DNA of 64,000 nucleotides from Tolypeutes matacus (lineage: Eukaryota; Chordata; Mammalia; Cingulata; Chlamyphoridae), in assembly GCA_026826555.1 (NCBI GenBank), contig JAKSZT010000142.1:3417153-3481152 (forward strand). Reading direction: 5' to 3'. The notes under the pieces are model-generated. The model was not told where the DNA came from, ran no database searches, and saw only the letters and a program-made list of their open reading frames with translations. Position 1 is the first letter of the stretch. Each line of letters begins with the position of its first letter. A program made the translations under genes and the position numbers. Shown here piece by piece: positions 11,291 through 24,040 of this stretch.

Positions 11291-12868
11291 AAGCCTTTTC
11301 ATGCTTTCAAAATTAAAAATTGTATGAAAAGTAATTTATAAAACAATAACACTCCCCTCCCATGCTTTCAAACTTGTTTCAAGTTTCCATCCTTTGCAAA
11401 CACCACTTATATGTAGTCAGTCTCATTGTTTTGTTGTTTGTTGTATTCCTCTAATTGATTTAAAATAGAAACACTGAAAACTGCTCCCCACCTCTTCATT
11501 CCACTCTTTGGATGAGTGTACAAAGATAAGTTGAACCAAATTCAAATACCATCAAATACCATACAGTTAATCTGATCACATCTTCCCTGGGATATGGGAT
11601 AAGGAGGTGGAATGTTTCTGTCTTTTATACCTGAAGTAACAGCAGTTGATATATATGGGGAGACCTCTCTTGCTTATGGCTGCTTAAAACTTTTGAACAC
11701 TCTCTTCACATGTTTTTAATCTTCACAGAGTGAATATATTTCCCAAACACCCTTGAGGCCAAGTGGCAGGCATGTGACTTAACTTCCACTCATCTGATAT
11801 ACCTACCTGTGGGAAATTTTTATTTGAATGTTATTTATATTTAACAAGATTGAGAATGGAAGTTCATTTAGTTGGTACCAATAGCAGCTATGGCTTCATA
11901 TTTGTAAGGTTAGCAGTGCCAGTGGCATTTTACCTGTTGTAAAAGAGGTTGAATGGAAATGGGCTCAGCAGTAAGAATAGGTCTCTAGAGAAAGTTCTCA
12001 ATGCATTTTATACTCTTGTACCTCTAAGCAGCCTAAATTCTGTTTCTCTACTATTCCTAATAATTTTGTGAGGATTTCTAAAATCCTCATCAATACCTTC
12101 TTATAAAACCAGTAGATTAGATTCCATAGCCTGTAACTAAACAATTTGACAGTTACAACATCCAGTTATATTTTCCCTCTCTTTTGGAGATCTATCAGGA
12201 GTTATATTCAATCCTATAAACAATATAAAGTTTCAAGTAAGGAAAATATGTTATAGCACAGAATGAAATGTAAGAACTTAGTTGGCAAACACATGTTTCT
12301 ATTATATGCTACCATCAATAAAATTATATAGACTATTTCTTGTGGATAAAGAGATTACATCTATGGTACTGGACAGTTGCATGTGTTAGCCTGTTATTGC
12401 CACTCTAACAGTTTGTTGAATCCACATTTGTACAGATGAAGTAAAAATTGTCAAATAACAGAAATCTCTTATATCCTGTCTTACTAGGATGAATTTTTTG
12501 AGGGTACCCACAGGGATACTTGAACTTTATTGTCTTTAAAATATTTTAAATTGTAATCATAATTGAGTATTAAATTTAATTATATTTGATGGTTATGGAG
12601 TCAAAGTAAAAATTGAGGACAATGACATATTCTTTCTTAACAAAAAGAAAAGTGATCTAGGTCATGGCTGCTCATTCACACTGATGTTGAGTAAATTTCT
12701 AAAGATTTCCAAGTCCAACATTCGTCTTCTTAAAATGGTTAAAATAACAATGATAATAATGATAATTTTGATTATAACATCAGTTCTATGTGAGGAATAA
12801 TGATAGGATGTATATTAAAAGTTTAACCATACACCTGGTATAGAGAAAGCTCTCTATATATTGGATCA
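11291..12868. other. No gene seen
   Basis: AT-rich sequence without a convincing coding frame, RNA gene or repeat that I can name. Confidence 0.5.
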
Positions 12869-13334
12869 TTTTTTTAAAGATTTATTTTTATTTATTTATT
12901 TCTCCCCACCCCCTCATTATTTGCAATTGCTGTGTCTGTTCATCTTCCTTGTTACATCGGAGGAACCAGGAGCCAAAACTGGGATCTCTGATGTGGGAGG
13001 GAGGCACCTAATCACCTGAATCACTTCAGCCTCTCAGTATGTTTTCCTCCCCATGTCTCTTGTTGTGTCATCTTATTGTGTCAGCTCTCTGTGCCTGCTA
13101 TCGCATTAGCTTGCTGTCTTTAGAAGTCACCGGGAACCTCTGCTCCCTGCTTTGCTGTATCTCTCATTATGCTTTTCTTCTTTTGTATATTGTTGCATCA
13201 TCTTGTTTTGTGAGCTTGCTGCACCTGCCTGTTATGCCAGCTCACTGTCTTCTTTAGGAGGCTCCGGGAATCAAACCAGAGTCCTCCCATGTGGTAGGCA
13301 GTAGCTCAACAGCTAGAGCCACATCTGCTTCCCC
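12869..13334 (-). mobile_element. DAS-III-like tRNA-derived SINE
   Basis: The - strand head reads 'gaagcagatgtggctctagc', with a box-B-like ggtttgattcc (rc of 13267-13277). The element ends in a T-rich (ATTT)n stretch on the + strand at 12875-12902. Flanking copies of 'attggatca' (12860-12868) and 'attggataa' (13338-13346) look like the target duplication. It shares its layout with 7578-8201 but lacks the GC minisatellite. Confidence 0.75.
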
Positions 13335-13399
13335 TAGATTGGATAAATTTTTATCAAAACACTATAAGTTTATGGAAAACTAGGAGTATGATTTAATAC

Positions 13400-13462
13400 T
13401 TGTATCTACTGTGAATAGCCTAGGGTCTAACACACAGTAGACACTGAATAATTGCTTGACTT
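13400..13462 (+). repeat. MIR fragment
   Basis: The phrase 'cacacagtagacactgaata' is the typical MIR 3' end. It is short and the call is weak. Confidence 0.4.
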
Positions 13463-15050
13463 AGGAATTAGGAAATTAACTGTTGACCATATGAAGAAAA
13501 AATCTGATGAATACTTGGAATATCAGAGAACTGACTTGGCATATATGGCAATGTCATTATTAAACTACAAATCCACACTTGACTTTCTCCCTAACATTCA
13601 TTCCCTGGTCCCTCATATCTCTTCTGTGTACCTTTCTATCTCTCTATAATACCGTATATTCCTTCTCCCCAATATGGCCCAGCAAACCACATTCCTTTGG
13701 ACTATCTCATGAAAGAGCTCGCATTTATCTCGCCAGAAGAAAGTCCTCAGGGCCCTGCTCAACATCCTTCTTTATTCATATGCTTCCTTATTAATCTTAA
13801 TTCCATCCTTGCACAACCAAGAATCAAAATTAAAATGGTCCCAGTCGACTGAAGACAGGAGATAAGAAATCAAGTCACCAGCTCTAAAAAACTCTTCAAT
13901 GTCCCTAGTCAATCTAATTTCATGGGTCATAGCCAAATTCTCATTGATATTAAAAAACCAAACTGCCACAAAATATTTGTAGTCCTGAAGCATCAGTTCC
14001 ATGGAAGTCAGAATTCCCATTAGAATCACCTGTTAAGGACTCTCAGAGTTTCTCATTACTAATTGGATGCTACCTAACACTAACAGACACTATATTAAGA
14101 AGTCCTCAGGTTAAATTCTATATGACTTTGTAAGCTGTTACTTCTTATGTTCTATGAAATCAAAAGGCACCTCCCCTTTGAGATATTTTCTTGTCTGAAC
14201 TCATTGCCTGTTTCTGCTTCTTAATTGGTAAGTAGAAGAGAAATTTCTAATATAATAAAGCCACTGTATTTTCCTTATATACCAATAAAATAGTGCTGTT
14301 ATATGAATTTATTATAAAACATTGTGAAAGGGCATAGTAACAAGTTTGGTAAAATATTTCAGATATTCTAGAAAATGGTACAAAATAGAATTATACACAG
14401 ATTTATGTAAGCAAAGTGAGATGATTTTTGAATTCCTATTACAGATACTGGTTAATAGCAGAAATTCAATAAATAATTACATTTATTATTACGAAGAGAG
14501 AATTTTTGGCTCTTATATGTTAGGCACTTTATTCGGTACTAATGTTACCAATAATGAATAAGGCAAAGAATCCACACTCTTGGAAGGAAGACAAATATAT
14601 ATATAAATAACTACATCACAGTACTATGGAGCATAAAGGGGAGAAGAATCATTTCTGACTCTGTTCTTAAGGAAAGGCTCTTGTGTTATTTAAGCATGGA
14701 CAATGAATTAAAAGAGTGTTTAAAGTAAGAGAATTATTCATGTATTTGGGTACATGCATTTCTACTTAACAAGCAGTTAAATTTCCTGAAACCATCCTTT
14801 CAGCCTCTATAAGGTGAACTAGCCAGCTGCTAAATCCATTAAAAATAATTCTACTCTCAATAACCCATGCTGATTTGAGTGAATATTACCATCTTTATGT
14901 CAAAATAGGCATGTATATTTTCTTTATTGTCTAGTAGACCCCAACCAGATCTAGGATACAAATTTTAAGAGTCATAGTTGCTGATTTTAGATATTTTTAT
15001 CAGAGGCTGGGTAGAATATAGAAGATCTAGGAAAATAGCAGCCTGTGCTA
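13463..15050. other. No gene seen
   Basis: Short frames only, with no recognisable protein. A MIR- or L2-like patch may lie at 14485-14560 ('atgttaggcactttattcgg'). Confidence 0.4.

Positions 15051-15092
<42 letters not shown>
15051..15092. repeat. (AAT)n microsatellite
   Basis: About 14 perfect AAT units just before the start of the second duplicated block. Confidence 0.95.
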
Positions 15093-15095
<3 letters not shown>

Positions 15096-16293
15096 GTCCT
15101 GTCTTGTACTTATTTTAAAACTGCATAAACCACAGAAATAAGATCAGTTGGATTCAGTTTTACTCCAGTGACCCCACCCATAATTATCTTCACTTTTCTG
15201 TGTGCAGCTCCCCTTTTGTCTGATCTGATCCACAGCTCTGTCAATTCTTCTCTCAATTGGAGAAGAACCAACTCAATGCCCATTTTCTTTCATTGTAAAT
15301 TGCTGTACAGCAATGGATAGAAATGGTATTCTAGAAAGGCTAGCTAGGTCAACATCAGAGAACAAGCTCATATTTAGTCATTTATCCAGAGGACTGAAAA
15401 AAATAATGGGAAGAAAGAAGTCTAAATATGAGCAGAATAAGGTTTGGGATGGTGGTAAGAGGGTGTCCTAGAGAGGAAAAGGATTGGGGAATCTTAAAGA
15501 CTGAGAGTGAATTTTAGAAATAAACTCATATATCCTGCTTGTTGTTAATTTTGTTGTTTGGTATTGTTGTATTTAATCTTGTATAGAACATAGTTACCAG
15601 GGCCTAAGCAGTGCCAAGGTTATTTGAATTGACACAAATTAGATGGAACAGTCAGTGTTTTTGCTTCTCAAAGCTATACAGTAAAGTCATTTAATCAGGA
15701 AAGTTTATTCCCCTTTAATAAGTAATGTATACAGCTGCTCATCTCTCTCCTCTGGAAACCTTTCTCACCCACCAGAGTTTGCAGAGTTGAAACACATTCA
15801 AAAGGCAGGTGAGCAGAATAGAGTCAGTGATGCTCAGTTGTTCCTGATCGGCACAATGAGCATGTTCAGCGCCAAGGGGCAGCCATAGAGCCAGAAACCA
15901 GGAAAACACCAGAATCCTGAGGTAAGACAATCTAGTGAGATGAAGGCTTAGCACACAGTCCTCAAACAGTCCATCCACAGGACCCAAAAGCAAGGACATA
16001 ATCCAGACAAGCAAGTAAAGTCAACTGAGAGAGGTGGGGGAGGATTTGAGGCAGAAGTAATCAGCAACCTAAAGTCAGAGAAGACCATAGTACCAGCTCA
16101 AGAAGTCCCAGAAACCCAAATAAATGTTTTCACCACAGAAGATTTGCAAACTATTCCTTCTCTGTGGAGAGTCACAAACCCCTGCAAGTAGGATGAAGAG
16201 ATTTTCTTCTTTTGGTGTGAGAAGAAAAGGGAAAGTGTGAAGCAACATTCTTACTAATTGAGTGCATTCCCTGAATTTCATAGTATTTCAAAT

Positions 16294-16378
16294 AAGATGC
16301 AAATATATGGTGCATGTATGAATGATATACTAAAATAAAATTTTACTTTTAAAAAAGTGAAAAAGATGCAAATGTATG
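16294..16378 (+). mobile_element. Very short L1 tail insertion with target duplications
   Basis: Flanking copies 'aagatgcaaatatatg' (16294-16309) and 'aagatgcaaatgtatg' (16363-16378) enclose only about 53 bases. These resemble the last bases of the L1 3' end seen at 35640-35690 ('atgatatac', 'aaattttatttttttaaaaa'). Copy A has a single version of the target near 1096. Confidence 0.65.
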
Positions 16379-16454
16379 AAAACTTCCAGGTCAGGTCTGA
16401 AAATATGAATCCTGTGGTATAGTGATAAAAATTATTAAACTTATTTTATGTAAA

Positions 16455-16683
16455 AGTGCTCTTGAATACATGTGTCTATTTGGATAGATCTTGAAGACAT
16501 CATGTTGAATGAAATAAACAAGACACAAAAGGAAAATATTGCATATTCTCACTAATTTGAAATAATTAGAATAAGCAAACTCATAATATCAGAATCTAGA
16601 ATAAAGGTTACCAGGGGGTGAGGTAGGGATAGAGAATTAATAATGGTTTAAATGCATAAAGTTTCCTAAAAAAATGTGCTCTT
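16455..16683 (+). mobile_element. 5'-truncated L1 insertion with target duplications
   Basis: Copies of 'gtgctctt' (about 16456-16463 and 16676-16683) flank the end of L1 ORF2 ('gaagacatcatgttgaatga') plus part of the 3' region ('ggttaccagggggtgagg') and an A-run. Much of the 3' region is missing. The equivalent place in copy A, near 1165, is empty. Confidence 0.75.
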
Positions 16684-17164
16684 AGCATGCAGTGGCCTCA
16701 ATTGTAGTGCGAAGTTACTCTGGTAAAATATTATATAGAGATCAATGTTAAAATTCTAGTAGCCAATGCCACTAATGATACTCTTAGTCATAGCAATAGA
16801 ATATAACTTGTGAGTAAGGGGGAAAGCATTATGGTATAAAATTAATTTCATATCAAAAGGAAGATCAAATATTTACTAGGTCATGTGAACATTTTGACTT
16901 GGGGCATCAGACAATTCTACTCAAACAGCAGTGACACAATACTGAAAAGCAAATGTATGTACTATTGTGTTAAGCAGCAAGGTTTTTCAATTACCACCTT
17001 TTCTCTTTTAAAATAGATATTTACCTACTAATTCTAAATAACAGTATTATCAAATCTTCCAGTATTTGTAAATTCAAAAATATTTAGAATTATAGATCTG
17101 ATCTGATGCAAAGGTTTGCAAGGTGATGCCTAAGTATTAAATCTATGGTTAGTAAATTTAACTT

Positions 17165-17330
17165 TGCATCACAATTTCCTGACTTTGAATCCCAGTCTAT
17201 TATCTGTATAAACTTGAGTAAGTTAGTAATAAGAATGAACTAAAATTTCTTGTGTACCAACTATATACCAGATGCTGTGCTAAGTGCTTTTCACATGTTA
17301 TTTGATTTAAACTACTAAATCTTTAATTGC
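17165..17330. repeat. MIR SINE (copy B)
   Basis: Counterpart of the MIR at 1665-1840, with 'gatgctgtgctaagtgcttt' as the clearest stretch. Confidence 0.65.
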
Positions 17331-20300
17331 TTATAAATATATTATATATAAATATATTATTAATTATTGAGATGTAACACAACTACTCAGAAGAAAGCCT
17401 AATATGAAAATTAATGGAGATGTAACCTTTAATGGAGCAGAAAACCCTGAGACTAACTTCTGTTTTACTGTCTAAAATTAAGACCTCCGAAAAGATGAAC
17501 TTGAATGATGGCAATATCATGGCCTTCTGATATTTCCAATGTTCTTTCTTTTACTCCATGAATAGTCTTTAACAATTCTTTGATAGATGCCCATTGTAGC
17601 TCTTGTGAATATGAATATAAAGTGGAAAATATTATAAAATATTTCTCATATTTTATAAAAAAAAATTGCTTCTCTTCTTTCATTTGTTAATGTCTCCTCT
17701 GTGTAATGAGAAAGATGTATTTCACCAGCTTTAAGACCTATATGGACATATTTTATTGTTGTTGTTATTTTCCATTTAACTGTGATAGATGTATAAAAGC
17801 TGAATTTTTTTCCCATAACAAAGAAAATCAGGCTTAAGGTTATTTTCAGTAACCAAAAACCAAAATAATCTATAGGGATGTATTTTCATCATCTCCTGAA
17901 TGTCCTAGTTCTTATATGGGTCTACACAGATATCTACAGTCTAGTTAATCCATTCTCCGTATCACATCATAGTCTGCTCGTATAATTGTAGAATGTATTA
18001 TAGTGTGCCTTGATTTAACTTCTTGAGTTAGTACTAGACTCCCCACCAGACGTTATAATACATGAGGGCAATAATCATGTCCAGTATAGCTCTGGGTGCA
18101 TCACAGTTCCTAACATAAAAGTTTACATATTACATGTGTTAAAAATAAATTATATTGCTGGAAACAAAGTTTTTTTTTCCCCCGAACATTTATATAATTA
18201 AGTGCAGACATTATAGTAAAGTTTTAGGAATCCAATAAAAATGGAAATAAAGCTATGTCAATATCAAAGAATTTATAATTTTTTTCATTTATGTACATCT
18301 ATTCTTTATTCATGAGCATGGTCAGTTTCCCAGTTCTTAGACCATTTTCCATTTTCTTCCTGATCTTCTTCTACCTTTACTTTCCCTATCTTCCCTTTTC
18401 CCTTATCCCACTTTCAACCACCAAAAGTCACTGTTAACAGTCTTATGTATAGTCTTTTTATGATTATACATGAAATAATACAAAGAGTATTTTATACAAA
18501 CTTCTTTTTCTCACTTAACACAATATATGGACATTCTTCAAGGTTAATGGGTACATTTCTGATTTACTTTTTAAAAAAGCTGTATAAAATCCCATGTTAT
18601 AAATATAACAAGTTTTATTCTACTAGTCCCTTATAGGTTTGCCCTTTCCATTCTTTTTTTGACACCCAAACAGGGTAAAAGAAGTAGACAAATATGTTCA
18701 TATGCTAATGTTTTTGTTTCCATGTGTTAGAGGGTCAGCAAGTAATCGTTTCAATGGGGTAGGTATTTTTCACTTCAATGTATAGTACCACATTCCTTTC
18801 AAAAGAAAAAAATCAATAATAGCTTTAGGACACATTTCATATCCTCATCAGTGATGTGTGTTAGCACTTTTTTCAATATCTACCTTTCAGATGGATGAGA
18901 AGTGATATCCCATTGTTCTTTAATTTTTTATTTTTCTAATTACTAATGAGATTATGCATTCTTCCCCACTAGTTTATCTGTTACTTATAGTTAATATTCT
19001 GTCAAATGCCTATTCATTTATATATTTTTTTCTAAATTTTGGGTTGCTCCCTTAAAAAACAAACTTGATGATTGTTTTAGATTGTGGATATTAATGTTTC
19101 ATTTCCCATATATTTTGAAGTAATTTATACTTTAAAAGTCTGCCTTCTTACTATTTTATAATATCATTTACCACTTCTTAAAAAATAGTTTGTCACATAT
19201 GCTTATATTTTCTGGTTTTCTATCTTTCCTTAAAAATCTCCTAAACCTACATATTTTTTCTTATATTTACTTTTTAGATGAAATGATAATTATTCTTTTT
19301 CATTTTTATAATTAGTCTACCTGGAAATTTTTTTAACACCGAGTGAGTCAGAACAAACCTTGTTTTCATGCAGATAAATAAATACAACAGTAAATAGTTT
19401 CCAAAGATTTAATATGATTCAGCAAAAAGAATCTCACAAGAATCTTAGCAGGAATTCCCCAAGGTGCCATAGAACAAACTAGATCACAACCAAAGAATTT
19501 TAGGAACAAAAATCCCAGGCAGAAAGCTTTTGGATCTGAGTGTTCTATATCTCTTAGTAAGCTGAGAAAGTTGACATTCCCATTTCACACTAGCCATTCC
19601 CCTAGACTTCTTCACTCCTAACTACTCTGTGAAATACTCTTCAACTAGTAAGAAAGAGGTCATATTTATGTAACAATATAGAGAATATTTTCATGCTCAA
19701 TGTATTACATTCTTTCATGTCATAAAAACCTGTGAAAGATATGGATTGTAGTTAAAAAATACAAACAGTATCGAAAGAAATAGAATAACTAAGGAGAATC
19801 AAAAGGATAAGGCAGTGATTTTCAATCACAGGTGATTTTGTCGTCCCCCCCCCCCAAGGATATTTGGCAATGTGGAGACATTTTTGGTTTTCATGGTTGC
19901 AGAAGTGCAAATACTATCTAGTACCTATGGACCAGGGATGCTTTTAAATATTCTGCAATGCACAGAACATCCCCCTGCAACAAAGAACCATCCAGCCTAA
20001 AGTGTCAATAATGATGAGATACCCTGGAATAAATAGAATCCAATAGAGTGAGTCATAAGGAGTTGGGTATCCAGAGATGTTAAACATGGAATATAAATTA
20101 AAATATTAAACCAGGTTTTATTGATTACATTACTATCAGAGAGCAAATCATTTGGATGATTTTAAAAATGGCTTGTGAAATGCATTTTAAAATTATTTTC
20201 GATTGCCATAGATACTTTTTTGATGTAATACACATGTTAGTTCACTGGAATAAGCCACTTCAGAAGATAAGTTTCTTTGGCTACACAGTCATAGTGGGGA

Positions 20301-20399
20301 CAGTGGATGGGGGGAATGGTTTGGGTAAAGGCAATTAGTAGATCAAAGTAGGTGATGATAGGGGACTATAGCATATGTAGAGAAAAGGCATTTTCAGAA

Positions 20400-20910
20400 A
20401 CTTGTTCTGGTTATGTATTGCTTCATAATAAATTACCCCAAAGCTTAGTGATTTAAAACATTTACCATGATCTCTTATAATTCTGTAAGTTAATTGGGTT
20501 CAGATAGGTGATTTTACTGAGGCTTATATTGCAGTTGAAGGCACATGAGAGGTTGAGGGTTGGAGTCATCAGATAGTTTGAATGGGCTCGATTTTCAAGG
20601 TCGTGCATATAGCTAGAAAATGATGCTGTCTGCCTCTTGGGAACTCTGCATTCCTAGCTGAGCATAGTGTCTGGGTTCCAAGAAGGAATGGCCTAAGAGC
20701 ATATTTTCTAAGAGGTCCAGGCAGAAGTTTCAGAGCTTTTTCTGACTAGACTTGGAAATCACACAATATCACATCCACCATGCTTTATGGGTCAAGACCA
20801 TGTCCCTAGGTAAAACCAAATTCCCAGGGAAGGGAACTATACAAGAAATTGAAAGCTGGGATATGTGGCATATTGGTTGGTCATATTCGAAGGCTGCCAC
20901 AATCTTGAAT
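20400..20910. mobile_element. MLT1-like LTR (copy B)
   Basis: The order of landmarks is that of an MLT1-type LTR: 'aaattaccccaaagcttagt', 'attgcagttgaaggcacatg', 'ctgggttccaagaagg', 'gaggtccaggcagaag', and the end 'ggctgccacaa' at about 20892-20902. It is an old ERVL-MaLR relic shared with copy A. Confidence 0.6.
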
Positions 20911-20944
20911 ATCCTAATGAAACAGAAACTCACCTTGCAGTAAT

Positions 20945-22807
20945 GTTTTAAACAGAGGTCTTGAATAATGGGATGATATGGGTCTGAAAACTATATATCT
21001 AGTATCATGTCAGTCACTTAGGGAACCTGACTGTAGTTGGGGGAGAAGTGGCAGGAGAAAGGAATAAGGATTTAGTGGCATCACATCATTCTGGAAGCAA
21101 AACAAACAAACAAACAAACAAAAATAAAAACCAGATTTGCAGCCTATGACATTATAACTCTCCATCATATGTTGGATAATTGATTTTTAGTCTTATAAAT
21201 AATGTTTTATTTCCATCTATATTAGGAAAACTAAATTGCAAGAAGAAGATCTCCTCAGTAAATACATCCCTTTTCTTTCTCTAAAATCTGTACTTTTTCC
21301 GATGGGATAGTCAACACCTATATTCTTTAGTTTCTCATTGATCACTCATTAAAGGCTAGTTATATTCCCTCAGACAGTCTGCTGAGCTAATTAAGGTTAA
21401 AGTTCCTAACCCATTTTATTGAATCATGATAATTGCCTTCATACCCACTCCTCCATTAATTAACACACAGTGTAAAGTAATTCCATAGAAGCAACTGCTC
21501 TGCAAACCAGATATCCTTCTCTTTCCTTAAACAATGGGCATTCATGTGTTATAATAGTAGACACATGATGGAGACTTCTCTTATGCTCCTCTTATCTGTT
21601 TTTAACCTAGAGATTTGTATTTTCAGCACACTTCCCTTTTACCCTTGTTCACCACATCCCTTAATCACTAGATATATTTTAACTGTGGAGAGGCTCTATG
21701 TATGACCCAGGAGACAAGAAATTTTGAGTACAAATAAAATGTGAAACATGTAAGAGTATGTAGTAGTTACATATTATTTCCATGGGAAAGTTATTTCCAA
21801 AATTATAAGGGACAGGACAAACTTAGACCAAAACTAGACTAAGGTATAAAAAAACAAACTCACCTTTCATTTTGTTATTCTTCATTTTGAGATCTCTGCT
21901 GAATACTCCCTTACTCCAAAAATATAAATCTGAGCATGAACATGGGAATCCCAGGCAAGTTTATTTTGTGTTTGAAGTTCTTTACTCGCTATGCACATTA
22001 GACTGACCAAAATATCTGTTTATTGAAGTTGTTGTATATTCCAATATTTTATATGAGGTTGATTTTATACATTTATGATAATGTGTATATATATAAATAC
22101 TTAAATGTTTACAAAATGGAGTCATACTGTACAGAGTGTTTTACAACCTCATCTTCACTTTATAAAAATCTGAATATTTTCCATGTTTATACATAGCTTT
22201 TTCAAACACCATTTTATCAACTGTGCAATATTATATCCTATTAAGTTTCTATAGTTTATATGATTAAAGCCCCAATTGTAAGACATTTACACTACCTCAA
22301 TTTAGTATATTTATATAATAATGTTGCCATAAAGATTTAATAGCACACCCATAATTATTACCTTTGAATAACTTCTGAAAATTGGAAGACCAGTCTCTAA
22401 AGTTTCTGCAAATTTTAAATATTTTCAACATAAAAGGGAGAAATATTGTAGAGACTAGTATTATTTTAGAGAAGAAGAAGCATAAATAAATGATTAAATG
22501 ACATGAACACAGGGATCAAAAAATTGCAGAAGGAACCTCACCTCTAGAAAAGTATAGTAAGTATGTAGAATAATGAAAATGTCACATTCAAGAAGGAACT
22601 TACTACCTACCAAAGGAGGTAAAATATTTATCATTGAGAAATTTTTAGACAACATATTGGCACACAAGCTAAATCTGAGCCTGATATTTATATAAGTTAA
22701 TAAAACTTAAAATCAAATAAGCTAATAAGCAACAGAAACCTGAAACAGAGAGAAAATAATAGACCCACTAAATTTGGGGGCTGACAAGGAACCGAGAGGT
22801 TGAACTT
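20945..22807. other. No gene seen
   Basis: Mostly unique AT-rich sequence with an (AAAC)n run at 21099-21123. No supported coding frame. Confidence 0.5.
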
Positions 22808-22809
22808 AA

Positions 22810-22986
22810 CCACCTTGTTTTTTTTTTTTTTTTTTTCTCAATAAAACAGATTTATTTTAAAAATCGTGGGGATATCAAGAATTTACACCGAAGTCGAGCC
22901 GTGAATAATAGTTATTAGACCTGTTTCAGAAATGCTCTGAGCATCATGTGGGAGAGGAATGGTTCATGAAAGCCACCTTGTTTTTT
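22810..22986 (-). pseudogene. Short retrocopy of an mRNA 3' end
   Basis: The pieces 'ccaccttg' plus Ts (22810-22822 and 22973-22986) repeat on both sides as a target duplication. Between them, a poly-T run (22818-22836) is followed by TTTATT at 22851-22856, which is AATAAA on the - strand at the proper distance from the A tail. About 120 bases of transcript follow, with several CpG sites, unlike the surroundings. It is a 5'-truncated processed copy of some polyadenylated RNA; I do not recognise the parent gene. Confidence 0.7.
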
Positions 22987-23995
22987 AGAGAAAACTGAGG
23001 CACAAAGGTAAAGATAGACCAGCTTTTCAAGGCAGATTGTTTCTCAGTCCCAGCCTTCTATCTTTAGTTCACTCTTCTTTCCAAACACCGTGCTGCTGCT
23101 TCTCACATCTTAATTCATTGATTAACCACTCTCTCCTGTGTGATTTATTAATCGCCTATTTCCTACTCAGATACAGTTTCCAGCAATGTTTCAGAAGCAC
23201 ATAAGTATGCACACTCATGCGCACAGCCTCTAGAATTCTCCCTGGAGAATCATCATGGTCTTCCAAATTTGGCTGTTAGAAGTAAAGTGCTCTTCTCAGT
23301 CTGAGACTTCTAGAATGGGTGCTGTCCCCCACTCATTTCCACGTTGATGATGATCCTTTGAATGAGTGCGATTGGGTATCTACTGAAGAAATTAATTAAT
23401 GCTTGAATCGGAAATCTGATTACTCAATATTTACAGTTTTATACTTTGGGATGGGATTGGCATGGGAGATGAAAGCAGGAAAAAAGTATTTAGATGACAC
23501 ATGTAATGTTATTTGTACCTGCAATGTCTTTCATGCTCACTCATTAATATTTGGCTCTTGTTAGAAACAGATAGAGCTACTCTGATTCTATGAACATTCA
23601 TCCCTGCTGCTTTACCACAAGTTGCCTTTACAGCTTCTGGACTTTATAAGACCCTTGTGTGAATTTGACTTTCAGCCACAAGAGGCCATGAGAAGTAACA
23701 ATCAGTGTAGACAAAATAATGTACACCAGAGAGGCTTCAGAGGAGCGTACAAATCAGAAGCCCACTTATGGGTTGGTGGGAGTTTAAGGAACAAAAGACA
23801 GCAGTTGGGTGCACTCTAAACCTCACTTTAATCACTGACCCAGAGCTACTTTAAATCTGCTGAATCACATCCCCTTCAAAACTCTAAGGCTGATTTAGAA
23901 ATAAAACAGAATTTCTTAAGGTAGTTGTGGACAGACAAATGAGATGGTTGAAAGACCCACATGAATATTACAGGTTGCAACCTCCATGGTATCAC

Positions 23996-24017
23996 TGTTC
24001 TTTCTTTTTTGCTACAG
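23996..24017 (+). promoter_or_regulatory. Probable splice acceptor before the receptor coding exon
   Basis: A pyrimidine-rich tract (about 23996-24010) is followed by 'gctacag' with AG at 24016-24017. Olfactory receptor genes commonly have non-coding 5' exons spliced just before an intronless coding exon. This favours the ATG at 24041 over an in-frame upstream ATG at 23927. Confidence 0.6.
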
Positions 24018-24040
24018 GTCATCCTGGCATAAAACATACA

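Larger units (their letters stand above)
15155..20900. repeat. Duplicated block, copy B
   Basis: This is the second copy of the block at 1-5800, same orientation, offset about 15160 at its left end and about 14900 near its right end. It carries its own insertions at 16294-16378 and 16455-16683, absent from copy A, and a C-run at 19845-19855. Frames in the two copies do not agree, so neither encodes a conserved protein. Confidence 0.88.

Noticed and set aside
17330..17365. AT palindromes resembling an origin or cruciform
   Set aside because: Short, AT-only and expected by chance in this composition.
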